Part shown: positions 10,256-19,325 of the stretch, piece after piece
Layout of the letters: every line of letters starts with the position of its first letter
Position numbering within the stretch: position 1 is the first letter of the stretch
NCBI GenBank assembly: GCA_030686995.1
Contig: CM060688.1
Span: forward strand, 202,096,718 to 202,160,717
Length of the DNA: 64,000 nucleotides
Direction of reading: 5' to 3'
Source: Artemisia argyi
Taxonomy: Eukaryota > Streptophyta > Magnoliopsida > Asterales > Asteraceae
Translations under genes and position numbers: made by a program
Notes under the pieces: generated by a model
What the model was told of the DNA's origin: nothing
Seen by the model: the letters and a program-made list of their open reading frames with translations, nothing else
Database searches by the model: none

Positions 10256-13024
10256 TTAGTTTTGCTTGTTGACCCACCTTCTAGTGGGCTTAGTCCTCAG
10301 GGACTTTTTGAACTCAGTTAGTGAATCATGGTCTGAAGTTATATGTCCTGAGCTTCCACATGTTTTACATTTTGTGGATGTTGATGCATCATGTGACTGA
10401 GAAGTGTTAGTTTGGTTTTTCCTTCTGGACTGAATCACTTTGTCATGCCCCCTGGTTTCATGGGAGGGATCTCCACAGATGTCACAGCATATTTTCATCA
10501 TACAATCATCAGGAAGATGATCATTGAAACCACAGTGAGGACATGGTGAGAAAGGCTTGGCCTTCAGTCTTTGTTTGGAAGGTGTGGCATACTGATAGCC
10601 TTGGGTTTTGTATTGACCCTTTGCCTTTAAAGAGGCAGTGTGGGAGATGTGATCACAGGTTCTGTGGTCTTCTTGTTTGCATATCATACAAAACAGGACT
10701 CTGTAGCATTTATCAGTGCTGTGATTTGGATAATTGCACAGTTCACATCTTCCTAAGGGTCTGGGGTTGGTTTTTGGTTTAGAAGAACCTGAGGATACTG
10801 AGGGCTTTGTAGATTTAGAGTCAGAGTTTTTCTTAGTAGACTCAATTTTCTCACTCAGCATCCTGACAAGTTCAGCAAGCTGATCAACCTTTGAATCAGT
10901 GCTTTCAAGCTTCACTTCAGTAGTTACTGAAGGTTTTTGGTGTTCAGTGGGTGCAGGAGTAGGTCTTTTCAGTATAGTCCCTCCTAACCCTGATTTCTCT
11001 TTAGGAGAATGTGGTTGAAATACTAATGGTGCAAGGTTAGAATTGGGTTCTGCTCCCTGAAGTTGTTTCAGTGGAGGGAGTGGTGAATCAGACTTAGACT
11101 CAGTGATGGACTCAGTAGGACTAAGTTCATCAGTGACTCCTAGCAGCTCCTTTATAGCCTGACTTTCAGGCTCCAGAATTCTTCCAGTGTTAAAATTTGG
11201 CAATTTACTATCAGGATTGTTTCTTTCAATCCAATCACTGGGTTTGGGAGCTAGTTCCTTGCTAGAGAGTATGTTGGTTAATAGAAAAGTTGTGGAATGA
11301 CTATTCTCCCCTGAAACCTCAGTGAGTTGATCATCACCCAGACCAGCCTTATTGGGGCTGGGTGAGAGACTCAGTGTTTCATAAAGTTTGGGGTTTTTCT
11401 GAGTCCATTTCCAAATAATTTCCTTTTCTTTCTTAAGTTCTTCCTGAAGAGCTTGATTTTGTTTTACAAGTTCAGAGTTTTGAATTTGAAGTGTGACACT
11501 TTCAAGTTTGGCTTGTTTTAAGACAAGTAATTCATCTCTACACTGATTTAATTCAAAACTGAGTTTGTTAAATTTTGAAAACAGATTAAGTCTTTGCTCT
11601 TCAACATACTTAAGATCAACATTAATATAGTCTAAGTAAGATTTCCAATCATCATTATCATCCATAGAAAGTAAAAGATTTACCTTCCTCATTGTGATGT
11701 TGACCCATTCACCATTTCTTGCATGACTCTTCCCCACAGCAAGCTTGTTGTCTTCTGACAGAGCCATCAGGGCACTGATGTGAACTTCATCATCATCAGA
11801 GGACACTTCAACCTCATCCCAGTCATATGTTTCAGCAACAAGCCCTTTGTTCTTGGCTTGAGTAGGCTTTGGATCCTGAGGAGGCTGAGAGACTGTTGAG
11901 GATGATTCAAGAAGGGCAAGCTTGGCTTTTGCCTTCCTGTACTTTGCTTCAAAGTCAATTTGAGGGACTTTTTCAAATCTTTGACTAGACTGAAGCATTT
12001 TTGGTTGAAATTTGCTGGGGCCTGAAAAAGAGTTATTTCCTGAAAACTTGAAGGATGGTTCTGAGGTTGTTTTTGAAAAACAATCTTTAGCAAAATGCCC
12101 TATTTTGCCACATTTAAAGCATTCAGTATTGTCATTTGCTTTAGAAGGAAATTTGTTTTTCTTAAAAAACCTTTTTGAATTAGCAAGGAGTGCTCTTTCA
12201 TGAAATTCAATCTGAAGATCATTAAGATACTCCTCACTGGTTCTTTGGTCAACCTCATCATCAGAACCATCCTGAAAATCCTGCACAACACCTTTAGAGT
12301 AGAAAGCAATTGATATGGGTGTGATTGTCAAGGCCTTTTTGGTCTCCTGAGCTTTACCAGGGTATCTCCTGGTGATAAGATTGTCTTCATAGACAAACTT
12401 CCCATAAATGGCAGGGAGCTCAAGGTTCTGAATGTGGTTTGCATTTCTCAATCCCTGAGAGAAGTTTAACCACTTCTCAGGGAGACTGTTGACAAAACCA
12501 ACATTGATTTCATGTTTTGACAGTATAACACCATCATTGGTCAGCTCATTCAGGAGGGTCTTATACCGAGTATAAGTCTCAGAGAGACTTTCAGAATCCT
12601 TGGCCCTGAAGGTATTGAATTCAAGCTTCAGGTCCATGATTCTATTCTCTTTGGTATCAGAAGGCCCTTCATAGCTATGAACCAGGTCAGTCCATGTCTG
12701 CTGAGCAGTGGGACAGTTGATCACTGATTCCATTATATCATCAGGAAGGCATGATATAATGATGCTTTTCAGGCGCTGGTCTTGATTGACCACCCTCCTT
12801 TCATCTGGGGTCCACTGAGCTTCAGGTTTGATTAAACCTTGGGCAGTTGTTGGGACATATGGACCCTCATTAATCAATTTGATATAATAAGGTTCCATCC
12901 CAGTTAAGTAGCAAAGCATTCGCTTTTTCCACTTGTTAAATTTGCCAGCTTCAAGTCGAGGGGCAGTTGCTGAATAACTTCCACCCTTTTTATCAACAAG
13001 CTGGGGAACATCTATGTCAGTCAT
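10256..13024 (-). CDS. SIRE-like Copia gag with extra zinc-knuckle array
   Basis: 922 codons from a true ATG (13022-13024) to TAA (10256-10258). Residues about 20-240 form the Copia capsid-type domain (WKKRMLCYL, YVPTT, QTWTDLVHSYEG, MDLKLEFNTFRAKD). A classical CCHC knuckle, CFKCGKIGHFAKDC, lies near residues 302-315. A coiled-coil-like stretch spans about 470-550. The C-terminus (about 755-905) has further Cys/His clusters: CELCNYPNHSTDKC, CMICKQEDHRTCDH, CPHCGFNDHLPDDC, CCDICGDPSHETRGH and CKTCGSSGH. The protein is much longer than a usual Copia Gag. Its stop codon is in phase with pol 15 bases on, so gag and pol may originally be one frame or use readthrough. Confidence 0.92.
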   Translation of the reverse strand: MTDIDVPQLVDKKGGSYSATAPRLEAGKFNKWKKRMLCYLTGMEPYYIKLINEGPYVPTTAQGLIKPEAQWTPDERRVVNQDQRLKSIIISCLPDDIMESVINCPTAQQTWTDLVHSYEGPSDTKENRIMDLKLEFNTFRAKDSESLSETYTRYKTLLNELTNDGVILSKHEINVGFVNSLPEKWLNFSQGLRNANHIQNLELPAIYGKFVYEDNLITRRYPGKAQETKKALTITPISIAFYSKGVVQDFQDGSDDEVDQRTSEEYLNDLQIEFHERALLANSKRFFKKNKFPSKANDNTECFKCGKIGHFAKDCFSKTTSEPSFKFSGNNSFSGPSKFQPKMLQSSQRFEKVPQIDFEAKYRKAKAKLALLESSSTVSQPPQDPKPTQAKNKGLVAETYDWDEVEVSSDDDEVHISALMALSEDNKLAVGKSHARNGEWVNITMRKVNLLLSMDDNDDWKSYLDYINVDLKYVEEQRLNLFSKFNKLSFELNQCRDELLVLKQAKLESVTLQIQNSELVKQNQALQEELKKEKEIIWKWTQKNPKLYETLSLSPSPNKAGLGDDQLTEVSGENSHSTTFLLTNILSSKELAPKPSDWIERNNPDSKLPNFNTGRILEPESQAIKELLGVTDELSPTESITESKSDSPLPPLKQLQGAEPNSNLAPLVFQPHSPKEKSGLGGTILKRPTPAPTEHQKPSVTTEVKLESTDSKVDQLAELVRMLSEKIESTKKNSDSKSTKPSVSSGSSKPKTNPRPLGRCELCNYPNHSTDKCYRVLFCMICKQEDHRTCDHISHTASLKAKGQYKTQGYQYATPSKQRLKAKPFSPCPHCGFNDHLPDDCMMKICCDICGDPSHETRGHDKVIQSRRKNQTNTSQSHDASTSTKCKTCGSSGHITSDHDSLTEFKKSLRTKPTRRWVNKQN

Positions 13025-13097
13025 AGTGGGATCTTGATTTTAAAAACTTGAGCACTCTTTAGGTTTTGAAAACAGGTAAAAGTTTTACAAATCAGAG

Positions 13098-13109
13098 GCT
13101 CTGATACCA
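13098..13109 (-). promoter_or_regulatory. Primer-binding site (initiator tRNA-Met type)
   Basis: The minus strand reads TGGTATCAGAGC two bases inside the 5' LTR, the standard primer site of plant Copia elements. Confidence 0.95.
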
Positions 13110-13111
13110 CT

Positions 13112-13998
13112 TGTTGGTCCCTTTTATTTGGTTAACCGTAACTAATGAGTTAAAGTAACCAAGTTATATGACTTGAACACAAATGTAGAAAATGATTAAC
13201 AATAAAGAAACGTAAACAAAAGTGATAATATTGTTCCCAACGTTTAATTCTTTATTAGAAGTTAATCAAAAAGAATCGTACCCAAGTGTTTGCGGAATAA
13301 CACTTGGGGTTGAATTGACAAGTATGGTATGGACTCCTCACTAAACTCAACTAAGTGAGTGACAACTTAAATTACCCACTGAGCTATCTCAGGGGCTTGT
13401 GTTGTTCTTTGGAGGAGTAAAAGTGGTTTGTGAATGCTTTGCATTAATTGCACAAACTTGTCAACTTTTACTCCTCACATTTGCTTCCTATTTATACACA
13501 AGTATAGAACAACTAAATATACATTGGACCTAAAGCTTCCTTAACAATATCTTGAAAGATATTATTCTTCTGGCAAGGAACCTTCATTGAGTTAGATCCA
13601 AAAGGCACTTTCTGATGACAGACTGGTTTTAACCATTTGGGGAAAGTCTAACATTAAAGTGATAAAGCACTTTAATAAAGCAGCTCAGACTTTCCCGCCC
13701 AGTCCCGCCAAAACTTCAGTCTTCATGTCATCAGTCTTCAGTACGTTTAAGTTGTTGAGGAGTCATTGGGGTTCAGTGAGTTATTGTCATCCTCACTGAA
13801 CCCATCACCTTCTTCTTGGCTTAGATCACACTTCACTGAGTTCCGCCTCACTGAATGGAGAACCTTTCTTCTTAGGCTCGATCTTAGCTCCCTGAAGGTG
13901 ACTCACTGAGTTACTGTTCACTCAGTGACTTGTTTGCACTTAGGTTATTTTACGTTCAAATCCTTGTTAGAAGATGTGGGGAATTCAGTGACCCAACA
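13112..13998 (-). repeat. 5' LTR of SIRE-like Copia
   Basis: 887 bp, TGTTGG...CCAACA, with a TATAAATA box on the minus strand at 13489-13496 that would start genomic RNA. Outer flank is the TATAC target duplication (13999-14003). Confidence 0.95.
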
Positions 13999-14556
13999 TA
14001 TACGCTTCAAAGCATGAAAATGTGTATCACGAGGGTCATGCATATACAGACAGACCTGCTGAACCGCGTATGAAATATCAGGGCGCGTAAATGTAAGATA
14101 CTGAAGGGCACCAGCTAAACTCCGATATAAGGTAGGATCATCAAAAGGTGTACCATCAGGTCCAAGCTTGGACTCTGTATCAACAGGAGTGCGGCACGGA
14201 TTACATTTCTACATATGAGCTCTCTCAAGAATTTCTTTAGCAAACTTGGACTGTGACAAAAACATACCGGATGCTGTGCGAGTGGCAGAAACACCAAGAA
14301 AATAATTAAGAGAGCCAAGATCTGTCATTGCAAACTCACCATGAAGTGCAGTGATAACACGCTGTAGAAATGCAGTAGAAGAAGCAGTCAATATAATATC
14401 ATCCACATACAGTAACAAGTAGGCCGTGTCAGATCCACGATGAAACACAAAAAGCGACGCATCAGTTTTGCTATGCTGAAAACCAATGCTAGTAACAAAT
14501 CCTGCAAACCGCTGAAACCAAGCTCTAGGGGCTTGCTTAAGCCCATACAATGATCG
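13999..14556 (-). pseudogene. Ale-like Copia pol, reverse transcriptase C-terminal part
   Basis: The minus-strand frame continues the reverse transcriptase after a TAG near 14554: LYGLKQAPRAWFQRF, catalytic YVDDIILTA, and LGSLNYFLGV. A second TAG at 14209-14211 interrupts the sequence after ERAHM. Beyond it the same frame stays open (CNPCRTPVDTES, TFTRPDISYAVQQV) to the point where the SIRE-like element inserted at 13998/13999. The protein resumes as RNase H at 1384. Both stops look like single-base changes of Gln/Lys codons. Confidence 0.9.
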
Positions 14557-16401
14557 CTACAAATGACAAACATAATCTGGGTGAGCAGGATCGACAAACC
14601 CGGGTGGCTGATGCATATAAACTGTCTCTGATAAGTGACCGTGAAGAAAAGCATTCTTCACGTCAAGCTGATGAATAGGCCAATCACGTGACACTGCTAG
14701 ACTAAGTACAGTGCGAATAGTAGCTGGTTTAACCACAGGACTAAAAGTCTCATCACAATCAATCCCCTGCTGCTGACTACGACCATTTGCAACAAGTCGT
14801 GCCTTATACCTGCTTAAAGTACCATCTGCATGAAACTTATGCCTGAAAAGCCACATAGAACGAACAATATTCACATTAGCTGGACGAGGCACAAGTACCC
14901 ACGTACCGTTAGTAATTAAAGCATTGTATTCATCTAACATAGCTTGTTTCCACTGAGGAACACGAAGAGCATGAACATGAGACCGAGGAAGCGGAGAAAC
15001 GGTTGTGACATGAAAATTCATACGCTCAAGAGGTTTAGATATACCGGCTTTAGCACGTGTGACCATAGGATGAGTATTGACGGTGGGAGCGGGTACATTT
15101 GCTTGTACGGGTGGTGTATTTGCGGATTGTGGTGTATTGGGTTGTGGATGTATTAGTAACGAAGGAGTGGTGGCTTGATCATTGTTGGGTTGCTGATGTG
15201 TAACTGGTGTTGGTGGCGTATGGGGCTGCTCATGATTGGGCAACGCGTTATTGGGTTGGCCAAGGTTAACACGCTGATGTGGAGGAACGTATGGAGGTGG
15301 AGCGGGCTGATGAATGTGAACGGGCGGTGTAGGAATATTGGGTTGAGCAGCGTGTGGCAATGGGCTATAGGGTGGAATAGTGGGTGTATGTTCAACAGGG
15401 ATAGGTGGAGTTAAAAACTCGTAGGTGGTGTTGGTAAGCTTGTGAAAATTTTGAAAAGGAAAAACATCTTCGTCAAATCTAACATGTCGTGAGAGTATTA
15501 TTTTATTCGAAGATAAGTCAAGGCATCTATATCCTCGGTGGTTGGCGGGGTAGCCAAGAAACACGCAAGGAGTAGAGCGAGGTTCGAGTTTGTGTGTAAC
15601 ATGTATATAAGGATAGCATAGGCACCCAAAAACACGTAAGTTGTCGTAAGTGGGTGGTTTGTGGTAAAGTTTGGTAAAGGGTATTTCATTTTGTATAGCG
15701 GTTGATGGAAGGATATTCAAAATATAAGCCGCCATGTTAAGAGCCTCTACCCAATAAGAGGGTGGCATGTGTGCTTGAAAAAGCAAAGTGCGAATGAGAT
15801 TGTTAAGGGTGCGCAACATACGTTCCGATTTGCCATTTTGTTGTGACGTTTGAGGGCAAGAAAAACAAAATTGAATGCCATTTTTTTGAAAAAGGTCATG
15901 GAATCGGGCATTGTCGTACTCACCTCCATGATCACATTGTAAAGCCTTTATATCTACTCCAAATTGTTTATTGACATAAGCACGAAACAGAACAAAATAA
16001 TCATACAAGTCAGATTTTTTATGTAACGGATAAACCCAAACATAATGCGAAAAATGATCCAAAAAGATAGCATGATATTTAATACCACTCTCACTCGGAA
16101 TAGGGGATGTCCATACATCCGAGTGAACAATATCAAAAATAGACTCAACATTTGACTCTGAAGTATAAAAGGGAAGCTTTATTTGTTTGCCTAATTGACA
16201 CGCATGACACAAAGCAGACGACTTTGACCGATTGCAAGAAATAAAATTACTAGACTCCAAACGACGAAACACATCATCCCCAGGATGCCCGAGGCGTCTG
16301 TGCCACGTAATATGACTAAATGAAAGCAAAGCAAAAGGATGATGCGTGGATGAGTGTTGTGTAACAGGGTAGAGATCACCCGTGCTATCACAACGGAGCA
16401 A
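14557..16401 (-). pseudogene. Ale-like Copia pol, integrase and N-terminal reverse transcriptase
   Basis: 614 codons. In order: the GAG-pre-integrase zinc region [12 protein letters not shown] and CHACQLGKQ, the integrase core ([32 protein letters not shown]), the integrase C-terminal part with the FGCLCYPY and [13 protein letters not shown] blocks, a Pro/His/Gln-rich linker of about 100 residues, and the start of reverse transcriptase ([41 protein letters not shown]). It ends at a TAG just before the YGLKQAPRAW block. Its start overlaps the protease frame in another phase, showing a one-base frameshift near 16405-16412. Confidence 0.92.
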
Positions 16402-17230
16402 AAGGGCCTGTCTGGTAATCTTTCACAGAAAAACCATATGCATCAAATTCAACAGACACATCATTATCACGCGTAAATTTACGAACAGAAATTAGATTTT
16501 TAATGATGTGAGGTGTGACAAGAATATGATTAAGTTGAAGCGGTTTAGAGGAAGTGTACAATAAGCTATGTCCAGTATGTGTGACCGGTATAGATGCGCC
16601 GTTTCCAACATACACAGACGGATAAATGCTAGAATTACTAACAGAAGTAAGGATACCTGTGTTGTCGGCCAAGTGAGAGGATGCACCAGTATCCATGTTC
16701 CAAGCAGGATCCTGAAGAGTCATCGTCTGAAAAACTTGAGGAAGCATAGTAGCCTGCGGCGGAAGAGAACTAGGAACCATGTAAGTATAGTTGCCCGGAT
16801 AAAAAATATTACCACTTGGAACCATATGCTGAGTGCCAACAGTGGGCTGGCCAATCTGTTGGGCTGGCTGGACCGTGGGAACACCATTAGTAGCTAGGTG
16901 GACTTGTGGCATTTGTTGGGTTACACCTTGTGATCCATTAAGAATAGGCATCTGATGGGCTTGTGGCATCTGTTGTGTTATACCAGGCTGAGCATATTGT
17001 AATTCATTAAGAAAAGAAACACCAGGCATTCCCATATTGGGCAGTTGCAAACCAAACGCATTATGCATATTAGGCTGACCAGGCATACCAAATAAGTAAG
17101 GATTAACATAATTTATACCAGGCATGTCAAACATGTTAGAAGGTGCGTATAGAGTAGGTGAAGTCTGGGCAGGCACATAGGTCGACTCCTGAGCAGCAGT
17201 TGGAGACACACGAGGAGCAGCAGCAGTCAT
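16388..17230 (-). pseudogene. Ale-like Copia protease frame lacking gag
   Basis: It opens at the ATG at 17228-17230 (MTAAAPRVSP). The first 150 residues are a Met/Pro/Gln/Gly-rich linker, followed by the aspartic protease with WNMDTGASSHLADN. A Copia Gag would supply about 250 capsid residues and a CCHC knuckle before this point, and neither is present. The frame runs out at 16388 because of a frameshift just before [13 protein letters not shown], which continues in the next frame. The gag loss looks like an internal deletion between the leader and the linker. Confidence 0.85.
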
Positions 17231-17492
17231 GATGCTATGACAAGAGATAGCAAAGCAAAGCAAAAATTAAAAGCATACAATGCCCGATGCTAGGCAATGA
17301 TATTATAGCAGCCAAGCAATTGCCCAACAATTGCAATAAAGAATAATAAAGTATGTATTTTAGTCAACAATTGTTGGCTGGTTATATTGAAAGCAGCAAG
17401 TGTAGCAAGCAATTGATAGCATGCGTATAGCAGAAAAAAAATAATAATAAAGCGGCGTGTTTAAGATTTATTTTTGGTGGTGGTTGTTTAGG

Positions 17493-17505
17493 GCTCTGAT
17501 TACCA
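17493..17505 (-). promoter_or_regulatory. Primer-binding site of Ale-like Copia
   Basis: The minus strand reads TGGTAATCAGAGC directly against the LTR. It matches the initiator tRNA-Met complement except for one extra A. Confidence 0.8.
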
Positions 17506-17909
17506 TATTAGATTAGGTTTATTCTCCATGATCAAATATTATTAATCATCAAATATATAGGGTTTTTCTAATGTGTGCCCTGGGGCACACGTTAAGAACA
17601 CCAAAAGGACAATGGGACCCACGAAAAAGTACATCCGGACCCACACCTTTTATCTGAAAAGCCACGAAAAAGTACATCCGGACCCACACCTTTTATCTGA
17701 AAAGTACACTTTTCAGATAAAAGGTGTGGGTCCGGATGTACTTTTTCGTGGGTCCCATTGTCCTTTTGGTGTTCTTAACGTGTGCCCCAGGGCACACATT
17801 AGAAAAACCCTTATATATACATCATAGTCTTGCACAATAAGATAAGTAACTTGGGCTAAGCCCGATAATAAATAATGAACAATGCATGGGCTATAATATT
17901 CTGCTAATA
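17506..17909 (-). repeat. 5' LTR of Ale-like Copia, carrying a MITE
   Basis: 404 bp, of which 146 bp equal the 3' LTR without a mismatch. The extra material is the palindromic MITE at 17559-17811 plus a duplicated TATAT. Confidence 0.88.
17559..17811. mobile_element. Palindromic (foldback) MITE inside the LTR
   Basis: 253 bp starting AGGGTTTTTCTAATGTGTG and ending with its reverse complement. The arms, about 105 bases each, pair almost perfectly. A 43-base segment starting CCACGAAAAAGTACATCCGG is tandemly repeated in the left arm only. Each arm also contains a small hairpin GTGTGCCC/GGGCACAC. The insertion duplicated TATAT, but the target is a TA repeat so the superfamily cannot be read from it. 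The sister LTR (685-830) is the empty site. Confidence 0.88.
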
Positions 17910-18087
17910 ACCGGTACTCCACTTTGACTCACTACTCAATCCCATGATCCGTTCGTTTTGCCATCTCTAATAAGATACATTGATATATAGATATGTCATG
18001 CATGAAAGTTAATTTAGGTGTTTTCTTTGGAGTATTTTGTGGCGCTATATGTGGAGGGTACCGGAGATACCCAATTATAAAGAAGAA

Positions 18088-18494
18088 AAAGCCCTTTTAT
18101 TGTGTAAATGGGGAATCATCATCGTAGACTATATATAACTGAATATTGTTAAAAGTATACTTTGCTAACAACCAGAATTGTGTTCTCAGAATTTACTCTC
18201 GGTCATATATATACATGTGAAGAAGATACATAAGAAAACTAGCTATTACTACAGTAATGTTTACTGGTTAATTGTGGTTATAAATACATTTCCCTTATTG
18301 ATGACGATAATTTCCCCAACCACAAGTTTTCAGTGACTTCTCTCAACGGACTTTGGTTCCCAACAATAGTTGGTTCCTCACACGGAATTATATGTTTAGG
18401 CGGATCTTATTATGATCCTGGAAAAAGAACTCATGAGGTTGTTCTTTGGAATCCCACCGTTAGGAAATATGTTAGAATTTACATAAGCAATTAA
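18088..18494 (+). pseudogene. F-box gene remnant (F-box-associated region)
   Basis: The clearest part is an open frame at 18258-18494 with no ATG: YISLIDDDNFPNHKFSV, then PTIVGSSHGIICLGG and EVVLWNPTVRKYVRI. The GSSHG(I/L)(I/L)CL followed by a VLWNPTxRK block is the signature of plant F-box-associated substrate-binding domains. Just upstream, in other phases, lie CKWGIIIVDYI (18103-18135), which resembles the end of an F-box helix, and VYFANNQNCVLRIYS (about 18152-18200), which resembles the linker of such proteins. Three phases and an early stop show a pseudogene. It abuts the Ale-like Copia insertion. Confidence 0.75.
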
Positions 18495-19325
18495 ATTTTA
18501 AATGTTACAATTTACATAGGATAAATGATGTTAATAATATGACCTTATTTGATGTCATCAGTCATCATTAAACTTTAAATGTTTTATGAGTTGTGTTTGA
18601 TGATTTAGGATTTGGGTTTGATTTTCTTTTTAAGAATGGATCGCTGCATATGTGTGTGTGTTTTTTAATCGGGTTTGTTTGTTAAATGTCTTTGTATATT
18701 AAGAGAAAAAGAAAAGGCATTTTAGTAACTTCACAAGGCACTTAAGTAGACCATTTAACTGGTGTTAGCTGTAACAGGCCTCTAGGGACCAAACGGGTTA
18801 CGTTTCGCAACATCGGGGACGATGTACACCAAAAAAACGAAACGGGGGACCAATCATGAGAACGGGGTAGACTTCAGGGACAAACAGTGTAATTTACCCT
18901 TTTTATTTTCAAAACACATTGCTTTTTATTTTCAAAACACATTACTTCCAATATCATGACACACAAACTATAACCAAAAAAGGTCTCAAAACCCAAATGA
19001 TGCGTTTCTTACCTCTCTTCTTAATATGTCTACCTCACAACAATCGTAAGTTAAGAGAAGATACTGACAGTGTAAACTATTTACATTAACTTATTCACAC
19101 CCATTATATCATTCTTGTTTTTTGCCGTTCAATTAAGTGATTAGAAACAAAAATTAAGTTACCAGTAAGTTCGAAAAAGAAAAATACGAGTTCCAGGGAT
19201 AGTCTGATAGACCGGGAGACAAGTTACATTCGGTTGCAAAACAAGAATCCACATAAGCAATTCAACCAGAATAACATAAAATAGCAACTTCAAACTTCAA
19301 ATGACAACATCGTCTAACAATGCCT
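18495..19325. other. Intergenic region, includes one end of a GTAAATTACAC-type foldback (about 18700-18900)
   Basis: From about 18700 to 18900 the sequence reads through GGGACCAAACGGG and GGGACCAATCATG phrases and ends AGTGTAATTTACCC. This is the terminal style of the larger foldback at 22153-23911 (GAGTAAATTACACCG...). I see no partner arm, so it is a single decayed end. The rest is AT-rich and would include the 3' untranslated region of the gene at 19326-21932. Confidence 0.5.

Larger units (their letters stand above)
1385..13998 (-). mobile_element. SIRE-like Copia retrotransposon, complete, with accessory gene
   Basis: This 12,614-bp element sits inside the Ale-like element. LTRs are 1385-2270 and 13112-13998, both TGTTGG...CCAACA, flanked by a perfect 5-bp target duplication TATAC (1380-1384 and 13999-14003). 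A tRNA-Met-type primer-binding site, gag, pol and a polypurine tract are all present on the minus strand. By manual count the LTRs differ at about 9 positions plus one indel (about 1%), so the insertion is recent. Large size, long LTRs, long gag and an extra coding region between pol and the 3' LTR are the marks of the SIRE/Maximus lineage. Stop codons break gag-pol twice and the accessory frame twice. Confidence 0.95.
685..17909 (-). mobile_element. Gag-less Ale-like Copia retrotransposon, split by a nested SIRE-like element
   Basis: The minus-strand element is bounded by LTRs at 685-830 and 17506-17909, with near-identical 5-bp flanks (ACCAG at 680-684, ACCGG at 17910-17914). Gene order from the high-coordinate end is primer-binding site, protease, integrase, reverse transcriptase, RNase H: the Copia order. 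Removing the nested element and the MITE leaves about 4.3 kb. Very short LTRs and small size fit the Ale/Retrofit group (inference). The nucleocapsid part of gag is missing. The frame is broken by one frameshift near 16405 and TAG codons at 14551-14556 and 14209-14211. It cannot be autonomous. Confidence 0.88.
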
